This document shows positions 17,526 through 26,745 of a stretch of DNA of 64,000 nt, one piece after another. The position numbers and the translations under genes were made by a program. Source of the DNA: CAZQGO01 sp964593065 (GTDB lineage Bacteria > Oederibacteriota > JAAXVQ01); NCBI GenBank assembly GCA_964593065.1, contig CAZQGO010000006.1:61694-125693 (forward strand), given 5' to 3'. Within the stretch, counting starts at the first letter, position 1; the number at the start of each line of letters is the position of its first letter. The notes below the pieces were generated by a model. That model searched no databases. It had not been told where the DNA came from and worked only from the letters and a program-made list of their open reading frames with translations.

Positions 17526-17534
17526 TGTTAGAAT
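17526..17534 (+). promoter_or_regulatory. Candidate extended -10 promoter before the epimerase
   Basis: TGTTAGAAT has the TGn extension and five of six -10 bases. It lies in a 134-base spacer, 46 bases before the epimerase start. No good -35 is visible, which fits an extended -10 promoter. The same TGnTAGA pattern recurs at 45577 and 52409. Confidence 0.5.
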
Positions 17535-17579
17535 AGCCCCTGAATTTTTGGTTTTTTTGACTTTCTCACGAGGTGGCCC

Positions 17580-18644
17580 ATGGACGTCGTGCTCGTCACA
17601 GGCTCCGGCGGGTTGATCGGCTCGGAGACTGCCCGTTTTTTCCACGCCCGCGGATTTTCGGTCGTGGGCGTGGACAACGACATGCGCAGGTATTTTTTCG
17701 GGGAAGAGGCGTCCACGCTGTGGAACCGCCGCAGGCTGGAGGCCGAGCTGGCCCGCTACCGGCATTTCGACGCGGACATCCGCGACCGGGAAGCCATGGA
17801 GAGGATCTTCGCCGAGCTGGGAACCGATCTGAAACTCGTGGTCCACACGGCCGCCCAGCCTTCCCATGACTGGGCGGCCAAGGAACCGCATACGGACTTC
17901 ACCATCAACGCCAACGGCACCCTGAACCTGCTGGAACTCACGCGGCGGCTCTGCCCGGAGGCGGTGTTTATTTTCACCTCCACCAACAAGGTTTACGGGG
18001 ACACGCCCAACCGCCTGCCCTTGCGGGAGCTCGACCTGCGCTGGGAGGTCCCGGAAGACCATCCCTTTCACCGGGGCATTGACGAGAGCATGAGCATCGA
18101 CCAGAGCAAACACAGTCTGTTCGGGGTGTCCAAAGTGGCCGCGGACGTGCTGGTGCAGGAATACGGCCGCTATTTCGGCTTGAAGACCGCCTGTTTCCGC
18201 GGCGGCTGCCTGACCGGGCCCAACCACTCCGGCACCCAGCTGCACGGCTTTCTGGCCTATTTGATCAAGTGCAATCTGACGGGGAAGGACTACACGATTT
18301 TCGGCTATCAAGGCAAGCAGGTGCGCGACAACATCCACAGCTTCGACCTGGTGAACATGTTCTGGCATTTTTACCGTGCGCCCCGCAGCGGGGAGGTCTA
18401 CAACGCGGGCGGCGGCCGGCATGCGAACTGTTCCATGCTGGAAGCCATCGCCCTGTCCGAGGCCGTCACCGGCAAAAAAATGAAAACCGCCTACTCGGAT
18501 ACGCCCCGCAGCGGCGATCACATTTGGTATATTTCCGATGTCGGAAAATTTCAGCGGCATTACCCGGAATGGAACTTTACCTATGATATCCAGGCCATTG
18601 TACGGGACATCTACCAGGGCTTGGCCCGGAGCGCCGCGAAATAA
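17580..18644 (+). CDS. CDP-paratose 2-epimerase-like SDR
   Basis: A 354-residue extended SDR. TGSGGLIGSETARFF binds NAD, and FIFTSTNKVYGD supplies the catalytic Thr/Ser. SMSIDQSKHSLFGVSKVAAD, with HSLFGVSK in place of the usual YxxxK, and FRGGCLTGPNHSG are the signature of the RfbE/tyvelose-epimerase group. Members convert CDP-paratose to CDP-tyvelose or act on similar CDP- or GDP-sugars. No dideoxyhexose genes (rfbF/G/H types) are in the window, so the real substrate is uncertain. The ATG has GAGGTGG just upstream, and an extended -10 lies at 17526. Confidence 0.82.
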   Translation: MDVVLVTGSGGLIGSETARFFHARGFSVVGVDNDMRRYFFGEEASTLWNRRRLEAELARYRHFDADIRDREAMERIFAELGTDLKLVVHTAAQPSHDWAAKEPHTDFTINANGTLNLLELTRRLCPEAVFIFTSTNKVYGDTPNRLPLRELDLRWEVPEDHPFHRGIDESMSIDQSKHSLFGVSKVAADVLVQEYGRYFGLKTACFRGGCLTGPNHSGTQLHGFLAYLIKCNLTGKDYTIFGYQGKQVRDNIHSFDLVNMFWHFYRAPRSGEVYNAGGGRHANCSMLEAIALSEAVTGKKMKTAYSDTPRSGDHIWYISDVGKFQRHYPEWNFTYDIQAIVRDIYQGLARSAAK

Positions 18645-18704
18645 TCCTCCCTGCGCAGAAAAGCCGCCCGCCGCGGACCGCCCGCTCCGGACTTCAGGCT
18701 GGCC

Positions 18705-19886
18705 ATGAAAATATTATTCCTGAATCATAACGTCATCTGGCGTTCCACCTTTTACCGCTGCTTTCACCTGGGCCGCTACCTGGTCCGGCGCGGGCACGCC
18801 GTGTCGCTTTACACCATCCATCCCTCGCGGCGGCGGGGCCTCGAGGAAACCAACCTGCAGGGCGTGCGCGTGGTTCAGTTTCCGGACCTGCTGTGGGGCA
18901 TCGGCCGTTCGGGCTGGGATCCCTGGGATGTCTGGCACCGTCTGCGGCTGGCGCGGCGCGAAACCTACGACTTGGTGCACGCCTTCGACTCGCGGCCCGT
19001 GGTGATTCATCCCGCCCTGGCGTTGCAACGCCGCGGCCTGCCGCTGGTCATGGATTGGGCGGACTGGTGGGGCCGGGGGGGCGTCATCGAGGAACGGCGG
19101 AATCCCCTGCTCAAGTTCGGGTTCGGCGCCATCGAGACCTGGTACGAAGAGCATTTCCGGACCCGCGCGAACGGCACGACCGTGATTTCCGGCGCCCTGC
19201 GGGACCGGGCCGCGGGACTGGGAATCGATCCCGGGACCATTTTGCGGCTCCCGGGGGGCGCGGACATCGAAAATTTCCAGGTCCGCGACGCGCGGGCTGT
19301 CCGCGGGGCGCTGGGGCTGCCGGAGGATGCCAGGATCCTGGGCTTCATGGGTTTCGTGCACTACGACCTGGAATTGGTCCTGCGGGCCTTCGGCTTGATC
19401 CACCGCCGGGACCCCTCCGCCAAACTGATCCTCACCGGCAAACCTTCGCCCGTGGTCGGCCGGATCGCCCGGGAATTGAAATGCGCGGACGGAATTTTGG
19501 ATTTTGGCGTTGTACCCTACGAGAAAATTTCGGATTATATGGGATGCGCGGACGTCTTCCTGCTGCCCTTCGCACGCAAGCAGGCCAACATCGGGCGCTG
19601 GCCCAACAAGGTCGGGGATTACATGGCCATGGGCCGGCCGATCGTGAGCTCGCCGGTGGGAGAAATGAAGGAACTTTTCGGGGCGGAGCCCATCGGGAAA
19701 CTGGCCGGCGACAATCCCGCGGATTTTGCGGACGCGGCCTGGGAATTGCTGGCCGATCCCGAAGCCCGTGCGGCCATGGGGCGGGCGGCGCGGCAGGCCG
19801 CGGAACAAAGATATTCGTGGGAATTCCTGGCTCAACGCCTGGAACAATTTTACCGTTCCCTCCTGGGGTCGAAGTTCTATGTATAA
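18705..19886 (+). CDS. GT4 family glycosyltransferase
   Basis: A 393-residue GT-B enzyme. The acceptor domain starts MKILFLNHNVIWRSTFYRCF. The donor domain starts near residue 205 (ILGFMGFVHYDLELVLRAF) and contains RWPNKVGDYMAMGRPIVSSP, which replaces the usual EGFG segment with a KVGDYMA pattern seen in WcaL/ExpE7-like members. It overlaps the following sugar-1-phosphate transferase by 8 bases, so it may add the second sugar of the unit that enzyme begins. Confidence 0.82.
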   Translation: MKILFLNHNVIWRSTFYRCFHLGRYLVRRGHAVSLYTIHPSRRRGLEETNLQGVRVVQFPDLLWGIGRSGWDPWDVWHRLRLARRETYDLVHAFDSRPVVIHPALALQRRGLPLVMDWADWWGRGGVIEERRNPLLKFGFGAIETWYEEHFRTRANGTTVISGALRDRAAGLGIDPGTILRLPGGADIENFQVRDARAVRGALGLPEDARILGFMGFVHYDLELVLRAFGLIHRRDPSAKLILTGKPSPVVGRIARELKCADGILDFGVVPYEKISDYMGCADVFLLPFARKQANIGRWPNKVGDYMAMGRPIVSSPVGEMKELFGAEPIGKLAGDNPADFADAAWELLADPEARAAMGRAARQAAEQRYSWEFLAQRLEQFYRSLLGSKFYV

Positions 19887-21252
19887 GCACGCGGGCAAAT
19901 GGCTGTATTTCTTGGGGCTGGTGGCATTGGACATCGCGGGGCTGGTGCTCGCCTTCCTGGCGGCGTACCAGCTGCGCACGCGCCTGGAAATTTTCGTCAC
20001 CATCCAGCCCCTGCGCGAGTATTGGATCCTGACCGGTGTGCTGATGGCCACCTGCATCCCGATCTTCCTGCAGCAGGGACTCTACCGGGACGTGCGGGAC
20101 CTGTCCATGATCGAGGAGTACGCCAAAATCGTCAAAGGCCTGACCTACGCCTTCCTGCTGACCCTGGCGCTGACCTTTTTCTTCAAGCTGTACGAGCGCT
20201 CGCGGGTCCTGATCCTGCTCTACTGGCCCTTGGCGGCGGCCATTTTGATCCTGGCGCGTTTCGGCTTTTACGCCTTGCTCAAGGCGCTGCGGGCGCAGGG
20301 CTGGGATTCCCTGCGCGTGGCCCTGGTGGGCTCCGAGAAAAAGGTGAAGGCCATCCGGCACCTCCTCAAACGGTACAACCAGCTCGGCTATCACGTGGTC
20401 GCGGAAATGCTGCTGCCGCACGGCGTGTCGCCGCGGAGCGAACAGTGGTTGACCAAAATTGACCACGAACTGCTCTCGCGCTATCAGCGGCGGGAAATCG
20501 ACGGCGTGATCACCTCCGACACCGTCAAAAACTACCAGAATATGCTGGTGCTGCAGGAGATCCTGCAGGAATACGGCATCCCCCACCGCAGCATCACGGA
20601 GGCCTTCGATTTAAGCGGCCTGAAGACTCCCGCCGGCGAGAATCTCGAGCTGCTGCTGGCCGACTTGGACGAGGGGCAGGTCGGCGGCGGCCACAAAGTC
20701 GCCAAGCGGGTCATGGACGAGGTTCTGTCCTTTCTGCTCATCCTCCTGACCCTGCCGTTGTGGATCCTGGTGATGGCGGCGATCAAGCTGGATTCGTCCG
20801 GCCCGATATTTTTCCGCCAGGAACGGGTGGGGTACCTGGGGAAAAAATTCAACATTTTGAAATTCCGCTCCATGTACGCGGAGGCCTCCCGGTACGCCAA
20901 AACGCCCAGGGGAAAAAACGATCCGCGCGTCACCCGGATCGGGGCTTTCCTGCGCCAGACCAGCTTGGACGAGCTCCCGCAGCTCATCAACGTGATCCGG
21001 GGCGAAATGAGCCTGGTCGGCCCGCGCCCGGAAATGCCCTTCATCGTGGAAAAATACAAGCCCATTTACCGCTACCGTTTCCTGGTCAAGCCGGGCATGA
21101 CCGGACTGTGGCAGGTGGCGGGCCGGGACAAACCCCTGGAGGAAAACATCAAGTACGACTTATATTACATCAAGAACCAGTCCCTGCTGCTGGACCTCAT
21201 CATCCTGCTGCGCACCTTCCCCGCCGTGACCTTCGGCCGGGGCGCCTACTAG
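19879..21252 (+). CDS. Polyprenyl-phosphate hexose-1-phosphate transferase (WcaJ/WbaP-like, copy 1)
   Basis: A 457-residue initiating enzyme. It has four N-terminal membrane helices (to about residue 130), a CoA-binding-like middle domain, a fifth helix near residue 280, and the catalytic bacterial-sugar-transferase domain. Signatures: GPIFFRQERVGYLGKKFNIL, LKFRSM, DELPQLINVIRGEMSLVGPR and KPGMTGLWQVAGR. It transfers a sugar-1-phosphate from UDP-sugar to undecaprenyl phosphate, the first step of repeat-unit synthesis. Start ATG 19879 lies inside the end of the GT4 gene. A second enzyme of this class is at 38388, which implies two different initiating reactions. Confidence 0.9.
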   Translation: MYKHAGKWLYFLGLVALDIAGLVLAFLAAYQLRTRLEIFVTIQPLREYWILTGVLMATCIPIFLQQGLYRDVRDLSMIEEYAKIVKGLTYAFLLTLALTFFFKLYERSRVLILLYWPLAAAILILARFGFYALLKALRAQGWDSLRVALVGSEKKVKAIRHLLKRYNQLGYHVVAEMLLPHGVSPRSEQWLTKIDHELLSRYQRREIDGVITSDTVKNYQNMLVLQEILQEYGIPHRSITEAFDLSGLKTPAGENLELLLADLDEGQVGGGHKVAKRVMDEVLSFLLILLTLPLWILVMAAIKLDSSGPIFFRQERVGYLGKKFNILKFRSMYAEASRYAKTPRGKNDPRVTRIGAFLRQTSLDELPQLINVIRGEMSLVGPRPEMPFIVEKYKPIYRYRFLVKPGMTGLWQVAGRDKPLEENIKYDLYYIKNQSLLLDLIILLRTFPAVTFGRGAY

Positions 21253-21253
21253 C

Positions 21254-22639
21254 ATGCTGCTGACGGCCTGCCTTCTGGCCGCCGCCGCGGGCGTGGCGAC
21301 CTACTTTCGCCCGTGGCTGGGCCTCGCTTTTTTGGTCGTGGTGAATCCCTTCGACCTGCCGCTGGAAATGGGTCTGACGGTTTATACCAACGAGCTGCTG
21401 TTGGTCGGAGTCCTCGGCGGCTGGCTGGCGCACGTCGGCGCGCGTTCGCGTTGGCGGACGTTGTCGTGGCCGGAACTGCTGTGGGCCGTGCCCTTCCTGC
21501 TCGCACTGCTCCTGTCCGCCCTGAACGCCTCCTCCCCGGTGCCGGTGGTCAAGCAGCTGTTGCGGTGGCTGGAAATCGTCCTGACGGTTTGGTACATCGC
21601 CAACAGCCTCAAGCGGGAAAGGGAAGTGAAGACCGTCATCGGCCTGCTGCTGGTTCTGGGCGTGGTGGTGTCGGTCATCGGCATCATTCAGACCCTGGCC
21701 GGGCCGGAAGCCGGCATCAACGCCGGGCGCGACCTGCTGACCTTATACGAGCACAGCACCATGCGCGCCTATTCGACCTTCGGCCATTCCAACCAATTCG
21801 CGGGCTACATCATCCTCCTGATTCCGGTCGCCTTCATCCAGTTCGTGGAAGCGCGCGGCGCCTGGCTGCGGCTGGCGGTCGGGATCGCCACCCTGTTGAT
21901 GATCACGGCCTTGATTTTCACCTTCACGCGCGGCGCCTGGCTGGCCCTCGGCCTGGTCGGCGCGGTGTTGATCTATTTGAACACCCCGAAAAAACTGCTG
22001 CTCATCATCGCCCTGCTCGTGGCCGTGGGGGCCACGGTGTTTTTCTTAAACCAGGGCCCCCTGGAAAAGGCCCACCGCTCCGTGATGCAAAGGCTGGAGT
22101 CCTTGAAAAATCCGGGCGGCGAGGATTCCGTCAATTTCCGCAAGGTGTGCATGCAGACGGCCATGAAGATGTTCGCCGCCCATCCCCTGCTGGGTTTCGG
22201 GGCCGGGGAATTCGACCGCAACATCCGCCGCTTCTTCGACGAGCGGTACTATGCCTGGGAGGCCATCAACAAACACATTCACAACCTGTATCTGCAGCTG
22301 CTCATTGAAACCGGAGTGCTGGGCCTGGCGGGGTTCCTGCTGTGGATGGGATACTTGCTGGCAGTCCAGATCCGCGCCTTCCTGCGGATGCCGTACAGCA
22401 TCCGGCGGCAATTGCTGTCCGGCCTGATCGCAGGCAGCGTGGCCTTCCTGATCCACAATAATTTCGACGTGCTGACCATTTTCGCCCGCGGACTGCATTT
22501 CGCCGTCATCCTGGGCCTGAGCCTGGCCGTCCTGCGCCTGCCCGAAGAACCGGAGGAACAACCCGTGCCGGCCGCAGGCGAAGCCGTGCCGCCCGGTCTC
22601 TCCGCCGGCCAAGTCCCGGGCGCACCTCCCGGCCGTTGA
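21254..22639 (+). CDS. O-antigen ligase/polymerase family membrane protein (copy 2)
   Basis: A 461-residue protein with about 11 helices. The periplasmic loop contains STFGHSNQFAGYIILLIPVA, and HPLLGFGAGEF followed by NKHIHNLYLQLLIETGVLGL, the His-Asn containing motif of the Wzy_C/WaaL family. ATG 21254 follows the initiating transferase by one base, so the two are probably made together. The C-terminal 35 residues are Pro/Ala-rich and probably disordered. It is likely the polymerase of the unit begun by the enzyme at 19879. Confidence 0.85.
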   Translation: MLLTACLLAAAAGVATYFRPWLGLAFLVVVNPFDLPLEMGLTVYTNELLLVGVLGGWLAHVGARSRWRTLSWPELLWAVPFLLALLLSALNASSPVPVVKQLLRWLEIVLTVWYIANSLKREREVKTVIGLLLVLGVVVSVIGIIQTLAGPEAGINAGRDLLTLYEHSTMRAYSTFGHSNQFAGYIILLIPVAFIQFVEARGAWLRLAVGIATLLMITALIFTFTRGAWLALGLVGAVLIYLNTPKKLLLIIALLVAVGATVFFLNQGPLEKAHRSVMQRLESLKNPGGEDSVNFRKVCMQTAMKMFAAHPLLGFGAGEFDRNIRRFFDERYYAWEAINKHIHNLYLQLLIETGVLGLAGFLLWMGYLLAVQIRAFLRMPYSIRRQLLSGLIAGSVAFLIHNNFDVLTIFARGLHFAVILGLSLAVLRLPEEPEEQPVPAAGEAVPPGLSAGQVPGAPPGR

Positions 22640-22656
22640 ACTTCGAGGCTAATAGG

Positions 22657-23760
22657 ATGAAGGCCCTGTCTCCCAAAAAAGCCAAAGTCATGGCCTACAT
22701 GGATCAGATGGCACCGCGGCGCGAGCGCTATATCCGGCGCAACGCGTATTACTACCGCGATCTGCTGCTGTTTTTGAAGCGGAACGTGCCGCCGGGACGG
22801 GACGTGCTCGAGGTGGGCTGCGGGACCGGTCACCTGTTGCACGGCCTGGAGCCGCGGGTCGGAGTGGGGATTGATCTTTCCCGCGCGATGCTGTCCCAGG
22901 CGCGCCGGCAATATCCCCGGCTGAGGTTCCACCAGCGGGATGTGGAGAACCTCGCTTTGAAGCGGCGTTTCGACTACGTCGTCGTTTCGGATACCTTGGG
23001 CTATCTGGAGGACATTCAAAAGGCCTTCCGGGCTTTGCGCCGGGTCGTGCACCGGGACACGCGCCTCATCATCACCTATCATAATTTTCTTTGGACCCCC
23101 ATTTTGTCCGTGGCGGAATGGTTCAACCTCAAGATGCCGCGGATCCGTTTGAACTGGCTCAACCAGGGGGATATCGAAAATTTGCTCCGCCTGGAAGGCT
23201 TTGCGGTGGTGAAAAAGGGCCGGCGCCTGCTGCTGCCCAAGTTCATCCCCGTTGTGTCCTGGCTGGCGAACAAGATCCTGGCCCACCTGCCGCTGTGCAA
23301 CCGCTTGACGCTGACGGGATATCTGATCGCCCGTCCGCTCGTGCCCGGGGGCTCGCCGCGGAAGTACTCGGCCAGCGTCGTCATCCCCGCCCGCAATGAA
23401 AAAGGCAATATCGAAAAGGCCGTGCAACGCATCCCCGCTCTCGGCCGCAGTACGGAAATCATTTTCGTGGAAGGCCATTCCCGGGACGGGACCCTGGAGG
23501 AAATCCGGCGGGTCTGCCGGCGGCATGCCCGCCGGCGCGAGCTGCGGTATTATGTCCAGAAGGGGATCGGCAAGGCCGACGCCGTCCGCACGGGATTCGA
23601 ACACGCGCGCGGGGACATCCTGCTGATTCTGGATGCGGATTTGACCGTGCCGCCGGAGGAACTGCCGAAATTCTTCGCGGCTCTGGCCGGGGGCCGGGGG
23701 GAATTCATCAACGGCACGCGCCTGGTCTACCCCCTGGAAAAGAGGCCATGCGCACCCTGA
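22657..23760 (+). CDS. Methyltransferase-GT2 fusion, N-terminal part (frameshifted)
   Basis: Residues about 45-150 form a class I SAM methyltransferase (VLEVGCGTGHLLHG, GIDLSRAMLSQA, VVVSDTLGYLED). From about residue 242 a GT2 domain begins (SASVVIPARNEKGNIEKAVQ, ILLILDADLTVPPEEL). The frame stops at 23758-23760 just after GEFINGTRLVYPLEKR, in the middle of the GT2 fold. The missing part is encoded one frame over at 23748. A single missing base at about 23741-23747 explains this. ATG 22657 is preferred; TTG 22636, overlapping the previous stop, is an alternative. The intact fusion would be about 475 residues. Confidence 0.8.
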   Translation: MKALSPKKAKVMAYMDQMAPRRERYIRRNAYYYRDLLLFLKRNVPPGRDVLEVGCGTGHLLHGLEPRVGVGIDLSRAMLSQARRQYPRLRFHQRDVENLALKRRFDYVVVSDTLGYLEDIQKAFRALRRVVHRDTRLIITYHNFLWTPILSVAEWFNLKMPRIRLNWLNQGDIENLLRLEGFAVVKKGRRLLLPKFIPVVSWLANKILAHLPLCNRLTLTGYLIARPLVPGGSPRKYSASVVIPARNEKGNIEKAVQRIPALGRSTEIIFVEGHSRDGTLEEIRRVCRRHARRRELRYYVQKGIGKADAVRTGFEHARGDILLILDADLTVPPEELPKFFAALAGGRGEFINGTRLVYPLEKRPCAP

Positions 23761-24083
23761 ACATCGCCGGCAATTACTTTTTTTCCCTGCTGTTCACCTG
23801 GCTCCTGGGCCAGCGCTTGAAGGACACTCTGTGCGGCACCAAAGCCATCGGCCGGAAAAATTACCTGCGGCTGGCCGCCAACCGGAGTTATTTCGGGGAA
23901 TTCGATCCCTTCGGGGACTTTGACCTGTTGTTCGGAGCGGCCAAAATGAATCTCCAGATCGCCGAGGTGCCCATTCGTTACCAGGCGCGCGGCTACGGCG
24001 AAACCAACATTTCGCGCTTCAAGCACGGCTGGCTGCTGCTCAAAATGGCGTTTTTCGCCATGCATAAATTGAAGTTTCTCTGA
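23748..24083 (+). CDS. GT2 C-terminal part, continuing the frameshifted fusion
   Basis: This 111-residue reading continues the GT2 domain left by the previous frame. GNYFFSLLFTWLLGQRLKDT, the LCGTKAI segment and YQARGYGETNISRFKHGWLL are the conserved second half of dolichyl-phosphate-mannose-synthase-like GT2 enzymes. Its apparent ATG at 23748 corresponds to an internal Met of the fusion. There is no ribosome site and no N-terminal GT2 motif, so it is not an independent enzyme. The 191 bases after it (24084-24274) hold no gene or clear terminator that I can see. Confidence 0.75.
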   Translation: MRTLNIAGNYFFSLLFTWLLGQRLKDTLCGTKAIGRKNYLRLAANRSYFGEFDPFGDFDLLFGAAKMNLQIAEVPIRYQARGYGETNISRFKHGWLLLKMAFFAMHKLKFL

Positions 24084-24274
24084 TTCGGCCAGGCGGATCG
24101 GAATCGGACGCGGGCCCGGCGCCGCGATGCCCTGAGCCCCACGTTGGCCTTGCGGAAAGGCACGCCGGCCGGGATAATGAAGGACACGGAGGCGGGTGCG
24201 GCCGGCGGCCGGGATCACCACCCGCTTCGGCAGGAAGGAGCGTGCACGCACATGCCCGATAGCAGGAGTCGCGC

Positions 24275-25711
24275 GTGAGTCTGGCCCGCTCGGTTTTCCG
24301 CAACGCGGTCTTCAAAGGCGCGGGCGAAGTCGTGGTCCGGTTGTTGTCCTTCGCGTTCGTCGTATTCGTCGCCCGGTCCCTGCAGGCCTCGGATTTCGGC
24401 GTCCTGAATTTCGCCTATTCTTTTCCCATCCTGTTCATCGTGCTGGCGGACTTCGGCTTCAACCCCCTGCTGATCCGCGAGGCCAGCCGGCAACCGGAAC
24501 AGGCCGGGAAAATCTTTTTCAACCTCTTCGGCATGAAGAGCCTGCTGTCGCTGGCCTATGCCGGCGCCGTGGCTCTGGGCCTGCGGCTCCTGTCCCCGGC
24601 CGCGCCTTTTTACCGGGTGGCCTACCTGCTGGCGCTGTTCATGCTGTTGAACTCCTTCACCGAGTTCCTGAATGCCGTGTTCCAGTCCCGCCAGCGCATG
24701 GAGTTGGAAGCGCTGGTCATGAGCTGGCAGAAACTGTCGCTGCTGGTTTTGGGGCTGCTGGCCTTGGCCCTGGGCTGGGGCCTGGAGGGCGTGGCCGCGG
24801 CCTACGTGGCCGCCGGGGCCTGCGGCCTGGTCGCCGCCGCCCTGCTCCTGAGACAAACCGGCTTCGTGCGGGGCGCCTGGCGCTTCGATCCGGCCTACCT
24901 GCGCTATGCCCTCGGCCAGGCCTTGCCCCTGACCCTGACCACGCTGTTCATCAACATTTACTTCCGCATCGACATGACCCTGCTGGCGAAAATGCGCCCT
25001 GCCGCCGAAGTCGGCTGGTACGGGGCGGCGCACAAGTGCATCGAGGTGCTCATGGTCGTGCCGGCCGTGCTCGTGGCCGCCTCGTTTCCCGGCTTCTCGC
25101 GCCTGTTCGTGGAGAATCCGGAGCGCCTGCGCCAGGCCAGCCATAACCTGCTGCGCCTGCTGTTGCTGCTGGCCGTGCCGCTGGCAGCCGGCGGCATCCT
25201 GTTGGGGCGGCCCCTGCTGGAGCTCGTCTTCGGGGCGGGGTACCGCGCGGCCGGAGGAGCCTTCGGCTGGCTGGCCGTGGCGCTGGCCTTTATTTTCATG
25301 AACTACCTGCTCTCCTATCTGCTGATCAGCGGAGGCAGGCAGAAGATCAACGCGCTGGTCGCGGGCCTGGCCGTGATCGTGAGCGTCGGGGCGAACCTGT
25401 TGCTCATCCCCCGTTTCGGCTACCTGGGCGCGGCCGCCTCGGCGGCGGCGACCGAGGCCGTTTTATTCGCCGCCTATTTCGGCTCCGTGCACCGCCTGTT
25501 GTTCCCCCTGTCGCTGGGCAAACCCCTGCTGCGCGTTCTGCTGGCCACGGCCGTCATGCTGATTCCCGTCTGGTGGCTTCGCCAGACCCCCGTGCCGGCC
25601 GTGATCCTGGGCCTGGCGGCATACCTGGCCGCCGCCTGGTGGCTGAAGGCCCTGCATCCCGACGACCTGGAGATCTGGAAACGGATTTTCCGCCGGAGCG
25701 ACCATGCCTGA
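24275..25711 (+). CDS. Wzx-type oligosaccharide flippase (copy 2)
   Basis: A 478-residue protein with about 12-14 membrane helices. It opens SLARSVFRNAVFKGAGEVVV and includes ARSLQASDFGVLNFAYSFPI and DFGFNPLLIREASR, which place it in the oligosaccharide-flippase family. GTG 24275 has AGGAG at 24262-24266. It heads the second module: flippase, GT2, RNA element, DUF4330, polymerase. Sequence similarity to the first flippase is low by eye, so the modules are old duplicates or convergent assemblies rather than a recent tandem copy. Confidence 0.88.
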   Translation: MSLARSVFRNAVFKGAGEVVVRLLSFAFVVFVARSLQASDFGVLNFAYSFPILFIVLADFGFNPLLIREASRQPEQAGKIFFNLFGMKSLLSLAYAGAVALGLRLLSPAAPFYRVAYLLALFMLLNSFTEFLNAVFQSRQRMELEALVMSWQKLSLLVLGLLALALGWGLEGVAAAYVAAGACGLVAAALLLRQTGFVRGAWRFDPAYLRYALGQALPLTLTTLFINIYFRIDMTLLAKMRPAAEVGWYGAAHKCIEVLMVVPAVLVAASFPGFSRLFVENPERLRQASHNLLRLLLLLAVPLAAGGILLGRPLLELVFGAGYRAAGGAFGWLAVALAFIFMNYLLSYLLISGGRQKINALVAGLAVIVSVGANLLLIPRFGYLGAAASAAATEAVLFAAYFGSVHRLLFPLSLGKPLLRVLLATAVMLIPVWWLRQTPVPAVILGLAAYLAAAWWLKALHPDDLEIWKRIFRRSDHA

Positions 25712-26717
25712 TCCCCGCCTGTCCGTCATCGTCCCCACCGCCAACCGGCAGGACCTGCTGGCCAGGCTGCTGGCTTCCCTTGACGAGCTGCGGGTGGCCC
25801 CGGGCGAGATGGAGGTGATCGTGGTGGACGACGCTTCCACGGACGGCACGTTGAACCTGCTCGCTTCGCATCCCGCCGCCTACCCCTTGCGCGTTTTCCA
25901 GCTCCCGGAACCCTCCGGGCCGGCCGCCGCCCGCAACCGTGCCGCCGCGGCCGCCCGGGGGGAAATCCTGGGATTTCTGGATTCGGACGTGATCGTACAC
26001 CCCCGCTGGTGGCAGGCCGCCGCCCCGCACTTCGACCAGCCCGAGGTCGCCGCCGTGGAAGGCGCCACCCATCCGCCGGTGGGTTCGGCGCGCCCCACCC
26101 CCTTTACCAACTTCGTGTCCAATACCCGCGGCGGTTCCTTCCAGACCTGCAACCTCCTGGTCCGCGCAAGCGTATTCCGGGAACTCGGGGGCTTCGACGA
26201 GCAGTTTTGTTTCCGCACCCGCCGCGGGCGTCTCCTGCACAGCCGGGAGGATTCGGACCTGGCTTTTTCCATTCTGGAGCGGGGCGGCAGGATCGATTTT
26301 GAGCCTGGAACCATCGTGTTCCATCCCCTGCCGGCGCCCAATCCCGGCCTGGAAATCATGAAGACCCGGTACGGCTTTCAGGAGGCCCTGTTGCGGCGCA
26401 AACACCCGCAGCTCTACCGCACGCGGCTTAAGTGGCTGGACGGGCGCGCGCTTCCGGTCCCCTACTGGGGCGTTTATCTCGGGTGGCCGCTGCTGCTGGG
26501 AGGGGCCGGCCTCCATTGGCCGGGCTTGACCCTGCTCGGTGGAATTTCGATCGCGGCCGGTTGGTGCGGGTCCGCCTATCTGCTCGCCCGCAAACGCGCC
26601 TTCGCCCTCGGGGATCTGATGCGCCTGTTCCTGCAATTGGCCTTCTTGCCGTGGCTGCGCCTGTACTGGGTGCTGCGGGGAGAATGGAACTACCGCCGGG
26701 TCAGGGTGAAAAAGTAA
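25704..26717 (+). CDS. GT2 family glycosyltransferase
   Basis: A 337-residue GT2 enzyme. LSVIVPTANRQDLLARLL and VVDDASTDGT bind the nucleotide, FLDSDVIVHPRWW holds the DxD, and REDSDLAFSI is the ED acceptor motif. Two hydrophobic segments near residues 255-295 may be membrane helices, with a basic tail. The ATG overlaps the flippase by 8 bases. It holds the same place in module 2 as the GT2 at 1860 holds in module 1, but unlike that gene it keeps its metal-binding Asp residues. Confidence 0.85.
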   Translation: MPDPRLSVIVPTANRQDLLARLLASLDELRVAPGEMEVIVVDDASTDGTLNLLASHPAAYPLRVFQLPEPSGPAAARNRAAAAARGEILGFLDSDVIVHPRWWQAAAPHFDQPEVAAVEGATHPPVGSARPTPFTNFVSNTRGGSFQTCNLLVRASVFRELGGFDEQFCFRTRRGRLLHSREDSDLAFSILERGGRIDFEPGTIVFHPLPAPNPGLEIMKTRYGFQEALLRRKHPQLYRTRLKWLDGRALPVPYWGVYLGWPLLLGGAGLHWPGLTLLGGISIAAGWCGSAYLLARKRAFALGDLMRLFLQLAFLPWLRLYWVLRGEWNYRRVRVKK

Positions 26718-26745
26718 TTGCCGTGCGGTCCGGGCCGGAAATTTG

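Noticed and set aside
24084..24274. A gene in the 191-base spacer before the second flippase
   Set aside because: No frame has both a ribosome site and a plausible protein; the only useful signal is the flippase Shine-Dalgarno.
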